DNA from: Tetrahymena elliotti 4EA
Lineage: Eukaryota > Ciliophora > Oligohymenophorea > Hymenostomatida > Tetrahymenidae
Assembly (NCBI GenBank): GCA_000231825.2
Contig: JH720296.1
Span: 248,001-312,000, forward strand
Direction of reading: 5' to 3'
DNA length: 64,000 bases
Positions 36,584 to 50,100 of this stretch are shown piece by piece (the stretch's first letter is position 1; every line of letters starts with the position of its first letter). The translations under genes were made by a program, and so were the position numbers. The notes beneath the pieces were generated by a model. It ran no database searches and was not told the origin of the DNA. It saw only the letters and a program-made list of their open reading frames with translations.

Positions 36584-39500
36584 ATGGATGAAGCAAATTC
36601 ATAAATAGATGAACAAGCTCTTTTGCTGATGAAATAAGAAGACTTTGAAGCTATAAGAATTTAGAATCATATTCGATACAAAGCCATACTTAAATAGTAT
36701 ATAAAAATATACTAACCTTAAAATTTACAAGAAGTAGAATTATTGTATAAATAATTTATAACATTTAATTTTACTTTAAATCCTTCAATAGTTTGCTATG
36801 TGCATCATCAAAAAGCCTAGTGAAGAGAGAAACGAGGATGAAATTAATATACTTTAGCAATGGACAAGTAGATTTAAATTCTTTGAAGATTTAAACAGGA
36901 AACAAGTTAATGTAGAACTAAAATTACATCATAAATGTTGTAGTAGAATTAAATATGAAAATGTTACTAAAGGAACAGCTATATTTCAGGCAGGTAATTT
37001 ATTTTTATTTTATCAAGATAAGAAATTATATCATCTATAAAGGTGATATCCCTGAAAAATTTTACATAGTATTAAGTGGTTCGGTAAATGTTATGCTTCC
37101 TAAATCAAAAGAATAATTAGCATAAGAAGTGATTAATGAGAAAAATAGGATCAAAGGTTTAAAAACATCAGAAATAAAAAACTCAATATGGCATAGAATA
37201 AATCAAATAAAAGAAAGAAGAGAGTAGATAAAAATGTCAAGAAACTACTCATAATAACAATCTGCTTCTGTTCATCACAATCCAAGCTTCTTCAAAATCC
37301 CTTCTATGAAAAGTAAATTTGTTTGATTCATCTACTTTCTTTACTTATTTATAAGAAATTAAATTACAAAATATTAAAATAAATTCTCATCAATAAATTT
37401 TAAGGAGCTACCTTTATATATCTACTTGATACTCTTTATTTAATTATTAAAATACTAAATTTAAAATAGGAGTAGATTCGTAAGCAAGTCCAAGTCCAAG
37501 CCCAAGCCCAAGATAAAATTTCTTTTAAGATCTCTCATTTTCATCAGTTTCACCAAGGAATTTTAACCATAGGGTTTAGAATTCTAGTAAATTTGATCCA
37601 GCATTTTCTAATCAAAGTGATGAAGTTAATGTCACAACTTCAAATGTTAGTGAACACCTAGACTAATCTAAGCTAAATAATAGCTTTGTAGATGAATCAA
37701 GATTAAAAAATTTAAATTTTATGATGAAGCTTCCTGCAAAAGATAGCATCCTTTCAGAAAAAAATTTTAATAAAAGAGGAAGTATATTTAATGATATTAG
37801 ATAGAGGTAAGAAAGCAATGTTTCTGATTTGTAGATACCATTAAGGAAGCAAGACTCATCATCTGATGTCTAAGCTTCTTTATTTAAAAGAGATAATACA
37901 CCAGATTAAATTACTATTGATTTAAAGAGCATTGATAATAATAGTGAAGCTCATTCAGAAGAAGAATTAAGAGATGGATAATAATAATAAGAAGAGTCTC
38001 TGAATGAAATAGTTTCTACCCTTAAACTAGATGGAAATAATCATTATGATGAAAATGATCCAGCTTATTAACTCTTAGGAAATATTCAACTTGAAGCAAT
38101 CCAAGATTTAGATTGCTTTTTTTAAGAAGGTGTTTTAAAATATAAATATTTGCTTACTCTGAATCCAGGCTCTATGTTTGGTGAATTAGGTCGATTATTA
38201 TTATTAAAAAATGAGTTTGTTAAATGATTTTTATTAAATTATACAGGGCTGTTACTTAAAAAACCTAGAGCAGCTACTATATTAGCTAGGGAAGATACAG
38301 AATTTGCTATTTTAAATGCTAATGATTTTTGCAATATTCTATCTGTTGGAGAAATGAGATAAATCAATAGAAGGCTTTAGTTTTTTGCTGAAAATTTCTT
38401 GCAAGGTTGTGGAAAAGAAATAGTAACAAAATATAGCTATAATTTTAAATGTGTTAAATATAGTATAGGAAATTTTATTTACAAATAAGGTGATCCCTCA
38501 TAATTTGTTTACATTATTAAGAAGGGTTTTGTAGAAGTAAAAGTTATTTCATATTAAGATATTATTTTTGTTAAAAATTATTTTAATAAAAGCTTTCTTA
38601 GACGAGGGTGATTAAAAAGAAATAAAATCTATTAGATAAAGCTAATTCAGTATCAAAAATGTTAAACACATTTAAAAAATAGGAGAGTTAGTCTGTAGAA
38701 AAGCTAATAAAAGAAAAAGTTTGTCTTTCATAAATTTCAGTAGGATAGTGTTTTGGTGAAATAGAAGTAATCAAGAATATGCCAAGGATATCACATGCAA
38801 TTTGTATGTCTAATAAAGTTGCTCTGTGGGAATTGCCAGCTACTGTAACCAAAAATTAAATAATTATATTGGACTTATTTCATTTTTTATTTTAAAAAAG
38901 ATATTTCAGAAATTGATAACAGAAAATAAATTTTTATATCAGCAATTTCTTGATTAAATAAAATTAAAAGAGTAATGGTATTAAAGATAAGAAGTAACTC
39001 ATGATTTATAAAAAGAGATAAAAGCTGAAATATCTGGGACTGCTAAAGACTAATAATAACAATAAGCCAAGTTGGAATAAATAGAAATCAGAAAATAAAA
39101 ATTAAAAAAAGAGTTCACTTAAACAAACGATGTTTAAATCAAAGGATAAGATGAAGAAATAGAAAAGCACATAAAGTTAGAGCTTTTAAAGGAAGAGTTA
39201 GAGAAGGATTTGAAGTTCTTAAATGATTTAAAATAAATGAATGGAGAAGATTTTCTAAAAAAGCAAGAGCTTATTAAAAATGTTGAGATAATTGGAGTAA
39301 AAAAATAACTTAATATGAATCAAATTCACAAACTACAAAAAATAGATGATTAATTTGAATAAAAAGTATTTAAGGTCATGTAAAAAATTGAATATTAAAA
39401 AAAATAAATGAAAGATTTGATTCGCAAAATTATGATCCAAAATTCATACAAGTACATGCCTAAATTCAAATTAAATGAGTTTATAGGTATGGATATCAAG

Positions 39501-42272
39501 CATGCATTGAATCTTAAAATATTTTCATCTCTTCAAAATCAGGTAGTAAAATGCAGTTCATTAAAAACCAATGAAGTAATTTTTTTTAGAATGTTAAAAG
39601 AATAAAAAATCAAAATAAAATATAATTAGAATCAAGAATACAGATCAAGTAAAAATATTATGTAAAATTCTAATTATGAACCACAAGCTAGAAATTTTAC
39701 AGATAAATAAGTTGATTAATTAGATTTAGCATCTGAATTACTAGAAAATAATTTTGAGAAATAAATTACTCAAAATTCCTGTTAAACAGATAGAGTTTAT
39801 TTAAATTAAAGCCCTACTAGTTAAAAATTTAATGTAAAATAGGACTTTAAAATAAATTTAGATTAAGTCAATAAATAAAATTAAATGGCTTCAAAATTTA
39901 AACTGCATATTCCCCATAACAGTATGGATAGTTCTCCTTTTTCAATAAGATCTTCAAAAAGTCTTCTAAACTAGCATAAAATTATTGGAAATCAAGCAGG
40001 GATAGGTAGCTTTTAAAAATATTTTTAAACTTGCAAAACAGCTAGAGAAAAAATAGCTACAGCATAAAAATAAGAGTAAAATGTTATGTAAGCAAATAAT
40101 ATACAGTAACAATAATAAAATTCTTAAATGTCTTTATAAATTTTCCAAAGTTCACCAATAATTACTCCTAGGACACTTTAAACTCAAAGCAATAGACAGA
40201 GCCAACGATTATCTTTTAACTTTTCTAATTTAAATAATTATGAATAAGAATCAGCGAAATAAAGCAGGAGTAAATAAAGGGATTAAGTTTTGTATTTTAA
40301 TGACTATAATATAATTTAACAAAATATCCATAATAAGTAAATGGATAACCATTCATAAATTTTCACTGTAAAGCCATTTTTCTATACAAAAAACCAGCAA
40401 AATGTAGAGGTAATGAAAGCATTACCTGAAAAAAATAAAATTAGAGAAAAAAATAAAGATCATTCAAATTTTTAAAATTCTGATGGATTAAAAAATTTTA
40501 CTAAACATTAAAAATCCAACACAACAAACTTAAATGAGATTAACAGAGAATATTTTTTCAAGACAAGTGAAGAATTAATAAACTTTTACAATTTAAACAC
40601 TTCTAGAAAAGGTAATTATTTGCTATATAATAAATTTAAATATTACATTTAATCTATTTCTTATTCTCTAAATTTCTCACCTAGGTTATTTTAATTTTTT
40701 TCTTTAATAAAATTAGATTTAAAAAGACAGACTTTTCAGTCTACTTCAGAAACTTTCAGAAAAAATTCTGAATAAGAATAATAGAAAATATTTTAAAATT
40801 AGAGCTAATTTGTTAAAAATTTCAACACAATATATGATAATTTAAATGAGAAAGTATTTGAAGATTTAAGACCTGATAATTTTTTTAAGATTTAAACTAT
40901 AAATGATGAAAATTTTTAATCATTTCATTCAATTAATACTAATATACAAAGTAACTTAGACCCAAAGCTTACTTTTGATAAATAAAAAAGTAGTATAGCA
41001 GAAAACTAACGAAATATTATTAGAAGTTAAAGTAACCCTAATATAACATAAAATTGTATGTAATTCAATAGAAAATATAGCAATTAAAAACTTAATTAGT
41101 CACCTATTCTTACTAACTTACAAGAAATAAAATTAAAAACAACTCCACCTATTTCTCTAATAGAAAAGCCACTGACTTAAAGAGAAGCAAGGTTTAAACT
41201 GTCTATCAATTCTCACAAAAACAGCATAGATACTTTAGCTAGCCAAGATCAATTATATCAAAAAGAAGTTAAAAATATTTAAAGACCTATTTCACCTATC
41301 CTTCTACAAAACGATAGCTATGATGAGAAAAACTTTTACAGATAAAAATTATAACAAAATACACATAAAAAAATTAAATCTCAGCTCCTTAGCAAAACTG
41401 AAGAAAGTATTTTAAATGAATCAATCTAACAATAAGATATTTAAAATATGGATCTGTAATAATCATTTTGCTAATCTATTTAATCCTGTAATCAACAACA
41501 ACTAAACAGTAAGCAAGTGTCTTTATCAAATTCTCCAAGAAAATTAAATTTTGTTTAAATGAACAGAAATGCAACAAAATTTATTAATAAATAGAATGCA
41601 AATAATTCAAAAAAGAAAACTGATATAAATCCTATATGTTTCTAAGAATATAAAGATATAGATGAATAGGAGCCAAAATATAACTAAGAAGATATTCTAA
41701 AATAGATTATAAAATGCAGATAAAAGGTATTTGTCTCTTTAAATTTAAATTTATTAAAATGTTAATATTTTTTTAATAATTAACAGTTAAAACCAAAGAA
41801 TTAGATGACCAAAGAAACTAAGTAAGATAAGCTAGTCAAGATAAAAAAATAATTACTAAATTACTAAGAGAGCAGCACTGATTTATAGAATATTCAGACC
41901 TCTAAGGAAAGCTCAGATATGACACAATAGCAGAATAAAAAGAGTAGCAAATAGATTATAGCCAAAAAAGAAAGCTTAGTAAAAGAATAATTTGATTATA
42001 TCTAGTCTTCAACTGGTTACAGTTTTTATCCTAATTTTGATGAGGTGCAAAATTAGAAATCTTTAAGTTCTTCTAATCAGTAAACAAATACCCTCTAAAA
42101 TTATGAGAAGTCCCCACCAATATATAATTAAAACTCATTTACTTCCACAAAGCATAATATGTTTAGATAAAAGCCATAAAAATTATTTTTACTTCACAAT
42201 TCTACTAACTACTAAAAGATTTAAAAAATAGAATCAATAATAAAAAATAATAAAAACGAAAACATAAAATGA
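36584..42272 (+). CDS. Giant protein with two cyclic-nucleotide-binding domains (1693 aa)
   Basis: Nine exons: 36584-36733, 36792-36993, 37043-37312, 37470-38189, 38247-38536, 38602-38844, 38901-40611, 40717-41726 and 41787-42272. They sum to 5082 nt and end in TGA. The first CNB domain starts near residue 105 (KGTAIFQAGDIPEKFYIVLSGSV). It is interrupted by about 300 low-complexity residues, including SPSPSPSP, and resumes with a textbook phosphate-binding cassette MFGELGLLLKKPRAAT, with Glu446 and Arg455. A second CNB domain (FIYKQGDPSQFVYIIKKGFVE, then CFGEIEVIKNMPRISHA with Glu597 and Arg606) follows. Both cassettes keep the Glu and Arg nine residues apart, as in PKA regulatory subunits, so cAMP/cGMP binding is plausible. 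The rest (residues ~630-1693) is coiled coil and then Gln/Asn/Ser-rich disorder. No kinase or channel domain was seen. The boundary at 38536 is ambiguous (GTAAAA or GTTATT donor, same frame). Confidence 0.9.
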
Positions 42273-42870
42273 TCATTCATTCATAAATTCTAAATTTACA
42301 TTAATAATTAATTATTTCTATATTTTTCTATCTAAATCTACTTTTTAAAATATGTTTAGATTAAAAAAGAAATTATTTTTACTTCAAAATTTTTTAATAT
42401 TTCTATTAGATAATATTCAATTATGTGTTGTTTTTATTTTTTTAAATTATGTTTTCACAAGGCTATAAAAGTTTATTTTACTTCATAATCAACAAAAGGA
42501 TAAAAAATTTAATCAATATTAAAAATAAAAAAAAGCATCAAAGTAAAATATGATTTAAAATATTTACAACTTAGATAACTCTCAGATGTTTTAATAAATA
42601 AAAATCATCATTTATTTCTTCGAAAAAATTTACTCTCATCAAAAAATTTTGAATATAGATAGAATCAATTTACAAAGTTATAAAAAATTAGGAAACGAGC
42701 ATTAAAAATTATTTAAATTATATTTTTTCAACAATACATTAATACTTATATAAATCTTTCTTACAAATAAAGCTTTTTTGATGTTATATATTATTTTATA
42801 TTTCTTTAATTGGTATTTGTTAACTTATTAAAATTAGTTTTTATACTTTTTCACTAGCTTAGAAGCTTAC
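42273..42870. other. Convergent intergenic region
   Basis: Lies between the 3' ends of a plus-strand and a minus-strand gene. AT-rich, with no recognised signal. Confidence 0.5.
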
Positions 42871-43479
42871 TCATTTTTTAAGAGGCTATAATTTAAGACA
42901 TCTTTCGGATAATATATATTAAGAAAGCTCAGGAATACTTTCAATATTTTAAATATGTTAATCAAATTTATCGGAATATTTTTTATAATGTTCAGGCCAT
43001 TAAATTTTTAACCTTGTTATACACTCCCAAGAATATAGATCAGCAACAGTAAAATATCCAAGTAAATATTTTTTTTTTAAATTGATAAATTAATAAATAA
43101 AATCTAACTTTTTTAAATAGTTTTTGAAAGATTCTTAATCTCCTTTGCTAGAGAGATATCCTAAGCTCTATAAATCTGTAAATAAGAATCGCAGTTCATC
43201 AACCTTGTATATGTCTTCATTTTTTCCTTTCCATTCTTATTTGCTATACTTATCAAGTATGTAGTTTACAATTGAATTACTTTCAGATAGTTTCATATTC
43301 CCATCTATCAAATAAGGAAGGTTAGGGAAATCTAATCCAAGGTTGAGCTTATCTTCTTCAAACCATTCTTAAGAATTTTTAAATGTATATCTCTTTTCAG
43401 TATATTCAGCCTTTAAAATTTCCAAAAGAAATCTAATAACTTAGCCCTTTCCTGGTATTTCCCAATAGCCTAAAATCAT
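42871..43479 (-). CDS. Mu-class glutathione S-transferase (202 aa)
   Basis: A single exon of 203 codons from ATG 43479 to TGA 42871. The N-terminus MILGYWEIPGKGQVIRFLLE is the thioredoxin-fold start of mu-class GSTs, with the catalytic Tyr of LGYW at position 5. LNLGLDFPNLPYLIDGNMKLSESNSIVNYI carries the cis-Pro (NLPYL) and the S/ESN glutathione-binding motif. The C-terminal helical domain follows, including YLLGYFTVADLYSWE and a C-terminal IPELSQYILSERCLKLQPL. At 202 residues it is a little shorter than animal mu GSTs (~217), mainly in the C-terminal domain. It would be cytosolic and conjugate glutathione to electrophiles. A coding-looking stretch just upstream could splice in frame to it (see 43675-43929), but the standard GST start makes 43479 the preferred start. 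Confidence 0.93.
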
Positions 43480-43674
43480 CTTGTTAAAAATTTTTATCTT
43501 ATTAAATTTTTTATATGGATAAATAAGAATCTATCTTTTAATTGCAAAATTTTGCCGTAATTAATCATACTATTTCTATATTTATTTGTAAATAATTTCT
43601 TTTATTAATATTATAAAGAAAGCAATTATTACCTAACAAAAATAATAATTCAGAATATAAAATTAGTGAAAGAA

Positions 43675-43929
43675 TCAAAATAAATAAATAATCAAACATA
43701 TAATTACTTTCATCTCAAAATCAAAATCGAATTTATCATCTACATTTAATAATTTATTGTCAAAAATCTTTAATTGCCATCCTTAATTTTCAAAGTCTTT
43801 CATATTATCTAATATTGATTTCAAATAAAATTGAATACAAAACCAAAATAGGTATGCATATTGATTACTTTACAAAAAATTTCTTTGTTTAAGCTTCAAA
43901 GAATTTTTAATTGCTATACCCTAGCTCAT
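43675..43929 (-). CDS. Candidate small ORF upstream of the GST gene (84 aa)
   Basis: An ATG at 43929 opens 85 codons ending in TGA at 43675. The part up to 43708 (MKDFENQGWQLKIFDNKLLNV, DDKFDFDFEMK) has ordinary protein composition and is followed by a good donor, GTAATTATAT. Using that donor and an acceptor ending CAAG at 43480 would join 74 residues in phase 0 directly to the GST ATG, through a 228-nt intron. So this may be a separate small gene, an alternative 5' exon of the GST, or chance. No family recognised. Confidence 0.3.
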
Positions 43930-44255
43930 CTCAGAAACTCTTTTGATTAACAAAAAAAGTATTTAGATTTAATCTTTAAAAAATAGATGAAATGAAATAA
44001 CTACTTTTTATTCTTTTTTACATTACACAAAATTAATTTGCAAAATAAATTTTTTTTTTTATTATTATTTATTTGTTTGGGTGTAATTTAAATTAAATTT
44101 AATTCTACGGTAATTATAAATGTATTAAAATAGTAGATTTACTTAAATTATTAATTTATATTTCTTTTCTAAATAAGCTTTCTTTTGATTTGATATATAT
44201 TATTAATTGTTTAATTGACAAACAACCAAGATTTAGAAATAACTTTCTAATTATA
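43930..44255. other. Divergent promoter region
   Basis: AT-rich DNA between a minus-strand and a plus-strand gene. No recognisable element. Confidence 0.45.
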
Positions 44256-46498
44256 ATGAAATAAATAAAAACTGATAAAAAGTTTAATCTTAGACCAAAT
44301 TCTCCTGGTATTAAAATACAATATTCATTCAATAATTTTTACATTTTATTGGGTATAAAATAGGGTAATAATAGAATAAGAATGAAGACCAAAGCCCTTT
44401 TAGAGCACATCTTTAAATGTATTAATAAGAAGAAAGAATGAAATAAAACTATTTGATGAGAGAAAATTCTTCAGGTAATAATCAGCTCTATCGTTATGAT
44501 AGCATGTAAAGTGGAAACTAAAGCCCTTAAAATTATAGAAATAAAATATTTAACTTTGTCAGCAATTCATCAGGCAATAAGCAGAGTAGATCTTATGATA
44601 AAATAAAGAAAGATGATTAATCCCTTAATTAAGACATAATTTAAAAGATTTAAGATAAATTTAATAGCTAATTGTAGAAATGCTCTAACATTACTGAAGA
44701 TAACATTCAGCAAAGTTTAAATATAAGTAAACTGTAGAACTTAAATTCAGTTGGGAGAAACACTTACTTTCATGATTATTAAGCAAGTGTAAAAAAAGCA
44801 AAAAATTAAGAAAGCTCTACTTATTGGAAGTCCTAAGAGAGATTTTATAAATAGTAGAATTAATTAACAGAAGAGGAAGACTTTTTCAATGTAAAAATAA
44901 GGAAATCATTTAGAGCAGCCATAAACCATTATTGCTAAAATTTAGAAATTGAACTAAATAAATAAAGCAGTGAAGATCAATAATGGTAAGATAAGGTAAA
45001 AAGTAGAGAATATTGCTTTGATTTAGCTGTAAAAATAATTCATTTGCTTAACACAGAAATCACTCCTTTTTCTTCTACTTTTAATCTTTTAGGAAAGTAC
45101 TGCTAAACAATTCAATATTGCAACTAAATTAATGTGCTCAAATTAAGTGAATATATAAAAAATTAGTTAGAGTATGAGGATAAGGTTAAGAATATTACTG
45201 CAGAAAAGTAATATGAGCTTTATCTTTAAATGAAAAAGAAAGAAAAGTTAAGCTAAATAAGTGAAAAATAGAAAAAATAGCAATCATTTTTTGAGATTGC
45301 TATAAATTTATCTTAATTTATTGCATAGAAATGCAAAGATATGTTAATATATGAAACGAAAAAAAGAGATAAAATCTTTGATAATTTTAAAAATTTAGAT
45401 GTGTCATCTTAACAAGCTGTTGCTAATCAAAAGGATTAATAATAAGGAAGAAGTGGAAATATTATAGTTGGTAAAAATAGCTTAGTTTCTTAAGGTGATA
45501 AACATAGATATTCTTTTTTATTCAGCTTTGATAAAAAAATTGAAATCAAAAATAATGCTGTTAAATATGATGTAGGCAACAGAGCATCGATAGTTAATAA
45601 TGGGAAAGATAATAATAATGAGTTTAGAGAATAAATTGATAATTATCTTCAAGATTATAAATTTACATAGAATTCTATTAATGATTAGGATGATTAAAGT
45701 TAGAATGAAGAGGAAGACTTTGAGGAAGAATAAAATGAAACTTTTTAAAATTTAGATAGTTCCAACTTTGAAAAGAATTAAATTAAGTCAAATACTAAAT
45801 TGAATAAAAAAGTTAAGTCATAGAAAAAGGACAAATAAAATAATTAGATTGCTGAAAAATTTAGTTAACAGAGAGATGAATTTGTTATGAATTAAATTCT
45901 TTAGGAAAAATTTGATGATTTTAATAAAGATGAAGAAAAAAAAGAAAGAGAAAGAGAAGAACAGGAGTTAGAAGAAAAGCTTAAGAATGCTTAAGATATG
46001 GGAATGATAACTGACATTATATAAACAGAATCAGAAAATGTTCATAGGGCACTCACAGATAATATATGGTAACTAATTGAGGTAATTAAATAAACATTCT
46101 ATCATGACAAATAAGTGAGTGAAACTGATAACTTAGATGATTTAACAACATATGTGAAAGAAGTTTTTGTGACAAAAATTGAAGAGTTACAAGAAAAATA
46201 AATAAATTAAATAAAACAAAAATTCACCTTTTAAATTGAGATTCTATAAAAGAAATGCAAGCAATTAAGAGTGCAATTCCTTCAAAGCTAAAAAATATAA
46301 TAATATCTATTCTAATCCAAAACAGAGTTATACGAATATCTTAAGAATATAAGAAACTAAATTGAGGATTTGAGAGAAAAAACTTTGCAAATATAGTAAG
46401 AAAGAGATACATTGATTTTGTAATTAAAAGATATTCAACTAGGAATTAAACCTAACCTAAATCTTTACTTCAAATAAAACATAGTTCTAGAAAGTTGA
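44256..46498 (+). CDS. Coiled-coil protein (728 aa)
   Basis: A 52-nt first exon (44256-44307, MKQIKTDKKFNLRPNSP) is joined through a 56-nt intron to one long exon (44364-46498); total 2187 nt, TGA stop. The N-terminal ~130 residues are Asn/Ser/Gln-rich. A more globular helical region follows at about 180-290 (WQDKVKSREYCFDLAVKII, FSSTFNLLGKYCQ). Acidic runs (EEEDFEEEQNE) and charged coiled coils occupy the second half, including KDEEKKEREREEQELEEKLKN and a C-terminal IEDLREKTLQIQQERDTLIL. No catalytic or membrane motif. It sits between two CNB-domain genes on the same strand. It may be a structural or ciliary protein, but this cannot be assigned from sequence alone. Confidence 0.85.
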
Positions 46499-47114
46499 AA
46501 CTATTTTTATTTGTCACTTATTATCAAAGCCATAACTAATTTCTTATCATCTCAAATTATATTTTTTGCAATAAAAATAATTCTAACATTTTTTAAAGAA
46601 TAAAATAATATTTATTTATCATTTTTTAATTGAATCTTTCTATTTTTAACTTTCTCCTTTTTAAATTTTCTTTTTCATTTTCTTAGAAGTTATTTTTTTA
46701 TTTCAACATTTTCGTTACTGATTTTATAAAACTAAATTGATCATTTATTATTATTTTTTAAATAATTAAATAATAAACTTCATAATTTAATTATTCAATA
46801 ATAAATAAGTAAGGAGAATTTTTGATTTAGTAACTTGTGGTAAAAATGAAAATTTTCAATTATTTTTAATTACAACAATTAATGTTCAATAAAATAAAGA
46901 TAGATTTTTCAATTACTTAATTTATTATAATTTTTTTTCTTGTTTGTTATCTATCTTCAAAAGAATGATGTAAATTTCATTTTCTTTTTTGGAGTAAGAA
47001 TTATTTTAAAATCAAATTGCTAATTGTACTAAAATGTAGGAAAAAAATAGGCTGAATTATATTTTTTATAAATGTTAATATTATCTACAATTTACAAATA
47101 TTAGACAATAACAA
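46499..47114. other. AT-rich spacer
   Basis: Intergenic DNA between two plus-strand genes; nothing recognised. Confidence 0.5.
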
Positions 47115-50100
47115 ATGGATAATATTCTGTTTATTAATTAGCTCCTTATAAATTAAGAAAAAATACTGTAAGTAAAATATCTTAAAAGTGATTACATAAT
47201 TTTAAATTGAAGATAACAAACTAAAAAAATTTTTGAAAGATAGATGTCAATTTAATAAATGAGTAAATACCTTTAAGACTCTACATTGATGATAAAGATA
47301 TATATAAATAGGTGCAGTGAACTCTTTTAAAAAATTGAATTACAAATTTTTAATTCAGTTAAAATCAATCAAAAAAAAGAGTAATAAGACTATATTGGCA
47401 TACTCATATATAAAAGTACTAAAAAGAAAATACTAAAGAAATTGTTTATCTTAAAATTAGGGAAATTCATTAAGTTTATCAAAATGCATTTTACTAATAA
47501 GCACGTCCTCAAGCAATTTCTCAAAAATTAAAGTTACTTTAAAGAACTTGAAGAGAATTATGATATTAGCTCAATTTTAAATCAATTAGCAAATCAAATT
47601 AGCTTAAAATAACACAATAAAAATACATTCCTTTTTCATTATGATAGTTTAGAATCTAATGATTGGTATGTGATATTAAAAGGAAAAGTTTCAGTTTATA
47701 CATCTAAAACGCAGCAAGAAATACTTTATGAAATGAGTTTACTGCAAAAGAAGTAAGCAGCAGAAGCAGAATTACAACAATTATAACTTCTGCCTTAATC
47801 AAAAGAAAATAGAGAAAAAATTCGACAGGCATAATTAAAAAAATAAGAGGTAGAAGATACAATAGGCAAAATCTCCTCTAATAAATATGATTATATATTT
47901 TAAAAATTTCATTCAAGCTACTATCAACAGCAATCATACATTTTAAATTTTAAATTTCAAAGATACGCAGGTAATAATTATTTTCTTCATTCTTATAATT
48001 TGCTTATTTGTACTTTCTTTATCATCTTTGAGACTATATAAAAGTATATCTTTTATTAGTATCAGAGGATAAGAGGGGTTTAAGAATACATAAATATATG
48101 GATGATTTACTATTTTTTAATATAAAAAAAAAGGAGAAGGATAAGTTTTTGATAAAAAATTTTATGATAAGCCCATCAGTGTTTTTTTTGAAGAAGATAG
48201 TCTAGTAGGTTATTTAAAATAAGATTAATACTAGAAAATATTTTAAGGAACACACTCGAACAGATAGATTATTACTCAAGCACTATAGAAAATACAGTAG
48301 AAACAGGATATTATTTATCATATGAAGTAGGTTAAAGATTAATCCCCAAGCAATTCACCAATTAGGACTCAAATTAAGAATTAGCAAAAAGAGCGTTCTT
48401 AAAAGTAAACAGTTCTGAGCTGTGAAAATTTTGGTTCGTTTGTAGAGAATCATAACAAAAGCCAGCTCTAATAATAATAATAATAATCAAAAGAAATTAT
48501 TTGTGATTCATAAAATAATTCAAGGAAAGCTAGAACGAGAAGTAATTTTGAAATTTCTTTGCAAAAAGAAGTAAAAGAATTAATAAGAAAATAATCATCC
48601 AATATTTATGATTAAATAAATGCTAATTATAAAAATCAATAAAAAAATAAATTAGTAACCTAATCATGTGCGCAGTCTCCTAAGTAATTGTAATAAAAAA
48701 AGGAGTTATCAGATAACAGTCCTTTTACCAGCAAAACTTAAATATAAAAAGGAAGTTTCATAGATTTAATCAACCATTAAAAACAGCTTATTCATTAAAA
48801 ATAGCTTTTAGTTCATTAAAATGGTAAAATTTTATTTTTTCTATTTCAATCTAAAATTAGAATTTTATTTGCTTCAAAATAACTATTTTTAATTCAAAAT
48901 CCTATATATTTTTCTTGTTCATCCAAAATCGAACTTAAAAAAATAATTGAGATCTTTATTTTATACAAAATAAAATATTTAATAAAAATATTTTTTATTT
49001 TAATTAATTAGAAAAAACGTAAGAAGAAAAAAGTAACAAAAATTAGAGTGAATTACAATTAAATTAATTTGTAAATAGTTAGTCTAAATTAGATTACAAA
49101 AATTTCAAAAATAAAACTGAGGTTTCTCCTCAAAGATAAATATCTTAAAATGCAAATTAATAATATTTCAATCAAATCTACAAGAAATAACTAAATTTGC
49201 TTATCAAAAATTAAATAAAATCCTAAGAGTAGTATTAGTAAGAACAATAGTCTCCCATTACAATAGCCTAAAATTCTCAAGAAAATACTAATAGTAGTAA
49301 GTAAACTACTTTATAGCACCTTCAAACAATTTAAAATTTACAGAACAGCGAAAAATAATATAAATATGATACTGATCCAGTTAGATGTAGTTTGTTGCCA
49401 ACAAGTAGTGAAAGCTTTGATGATCATTATGATTTCAGAATATTTTCTGAAGGGTCTAAGAGGACATAAAGTTAATCTTAATAAAATCAAGTTGAATTTA
49501 AATAGCAAAAATAATAACCTTTAAATGAAATAGATATTTTTAAGTATAAAGTCATTCATTCTATTAGTGATTAAAAACACTAAAAGTAATTAGAAGATAA
49601 AATATTTTAAAAATAGCTTACTAATGATAACATAAACAACATTAATGATAACAGTGATTTTATGAGTAAGTAAGCTCATTCATAATAGGGTTTTAACAAA
49701 TTTAAAAACTAAAAAATATACTCTTAGCAGTAGAATGTGCTGACAGATTTAAAACAATTTTCAAAAAAAATAGAAAATAATGAATAGAATTAAAAGTAAT
49801 TTACAATGTGGAATAATGGTTCTGATATGATTTCATCACTTATTGAAAAAAATGATATTTTATATAATGAAATTACATTAAATTAAGAATTAAAGAAAAA
49901 TATGTAAACCTGTTAAGAATTTGAAATAGGAAATTATACTGGATAAAATTAGTTTGTATCATCTCAAAGTTTAAATAACAGTGGATTGATAAATTAGGTT
50001 TATCAATAAAATACAGTTTATTAAATGAGTTTTTAACCTAATTTACTAGAAAAAAGTAGAAGCTATGCTGAAAATTTGAGGAGAAAACATAAAAAATTCT

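Noticed and set aside
48040..48133. Possible extra exon after 48045 in the second CNB-like gene
   Set aside because: The frame that would join exon 2 there does not connect to the downstream coding frame without TGA. Treating 47971-48133 as one intron keeps frame to the stop, though a mini-exon cannot be fully excluded.
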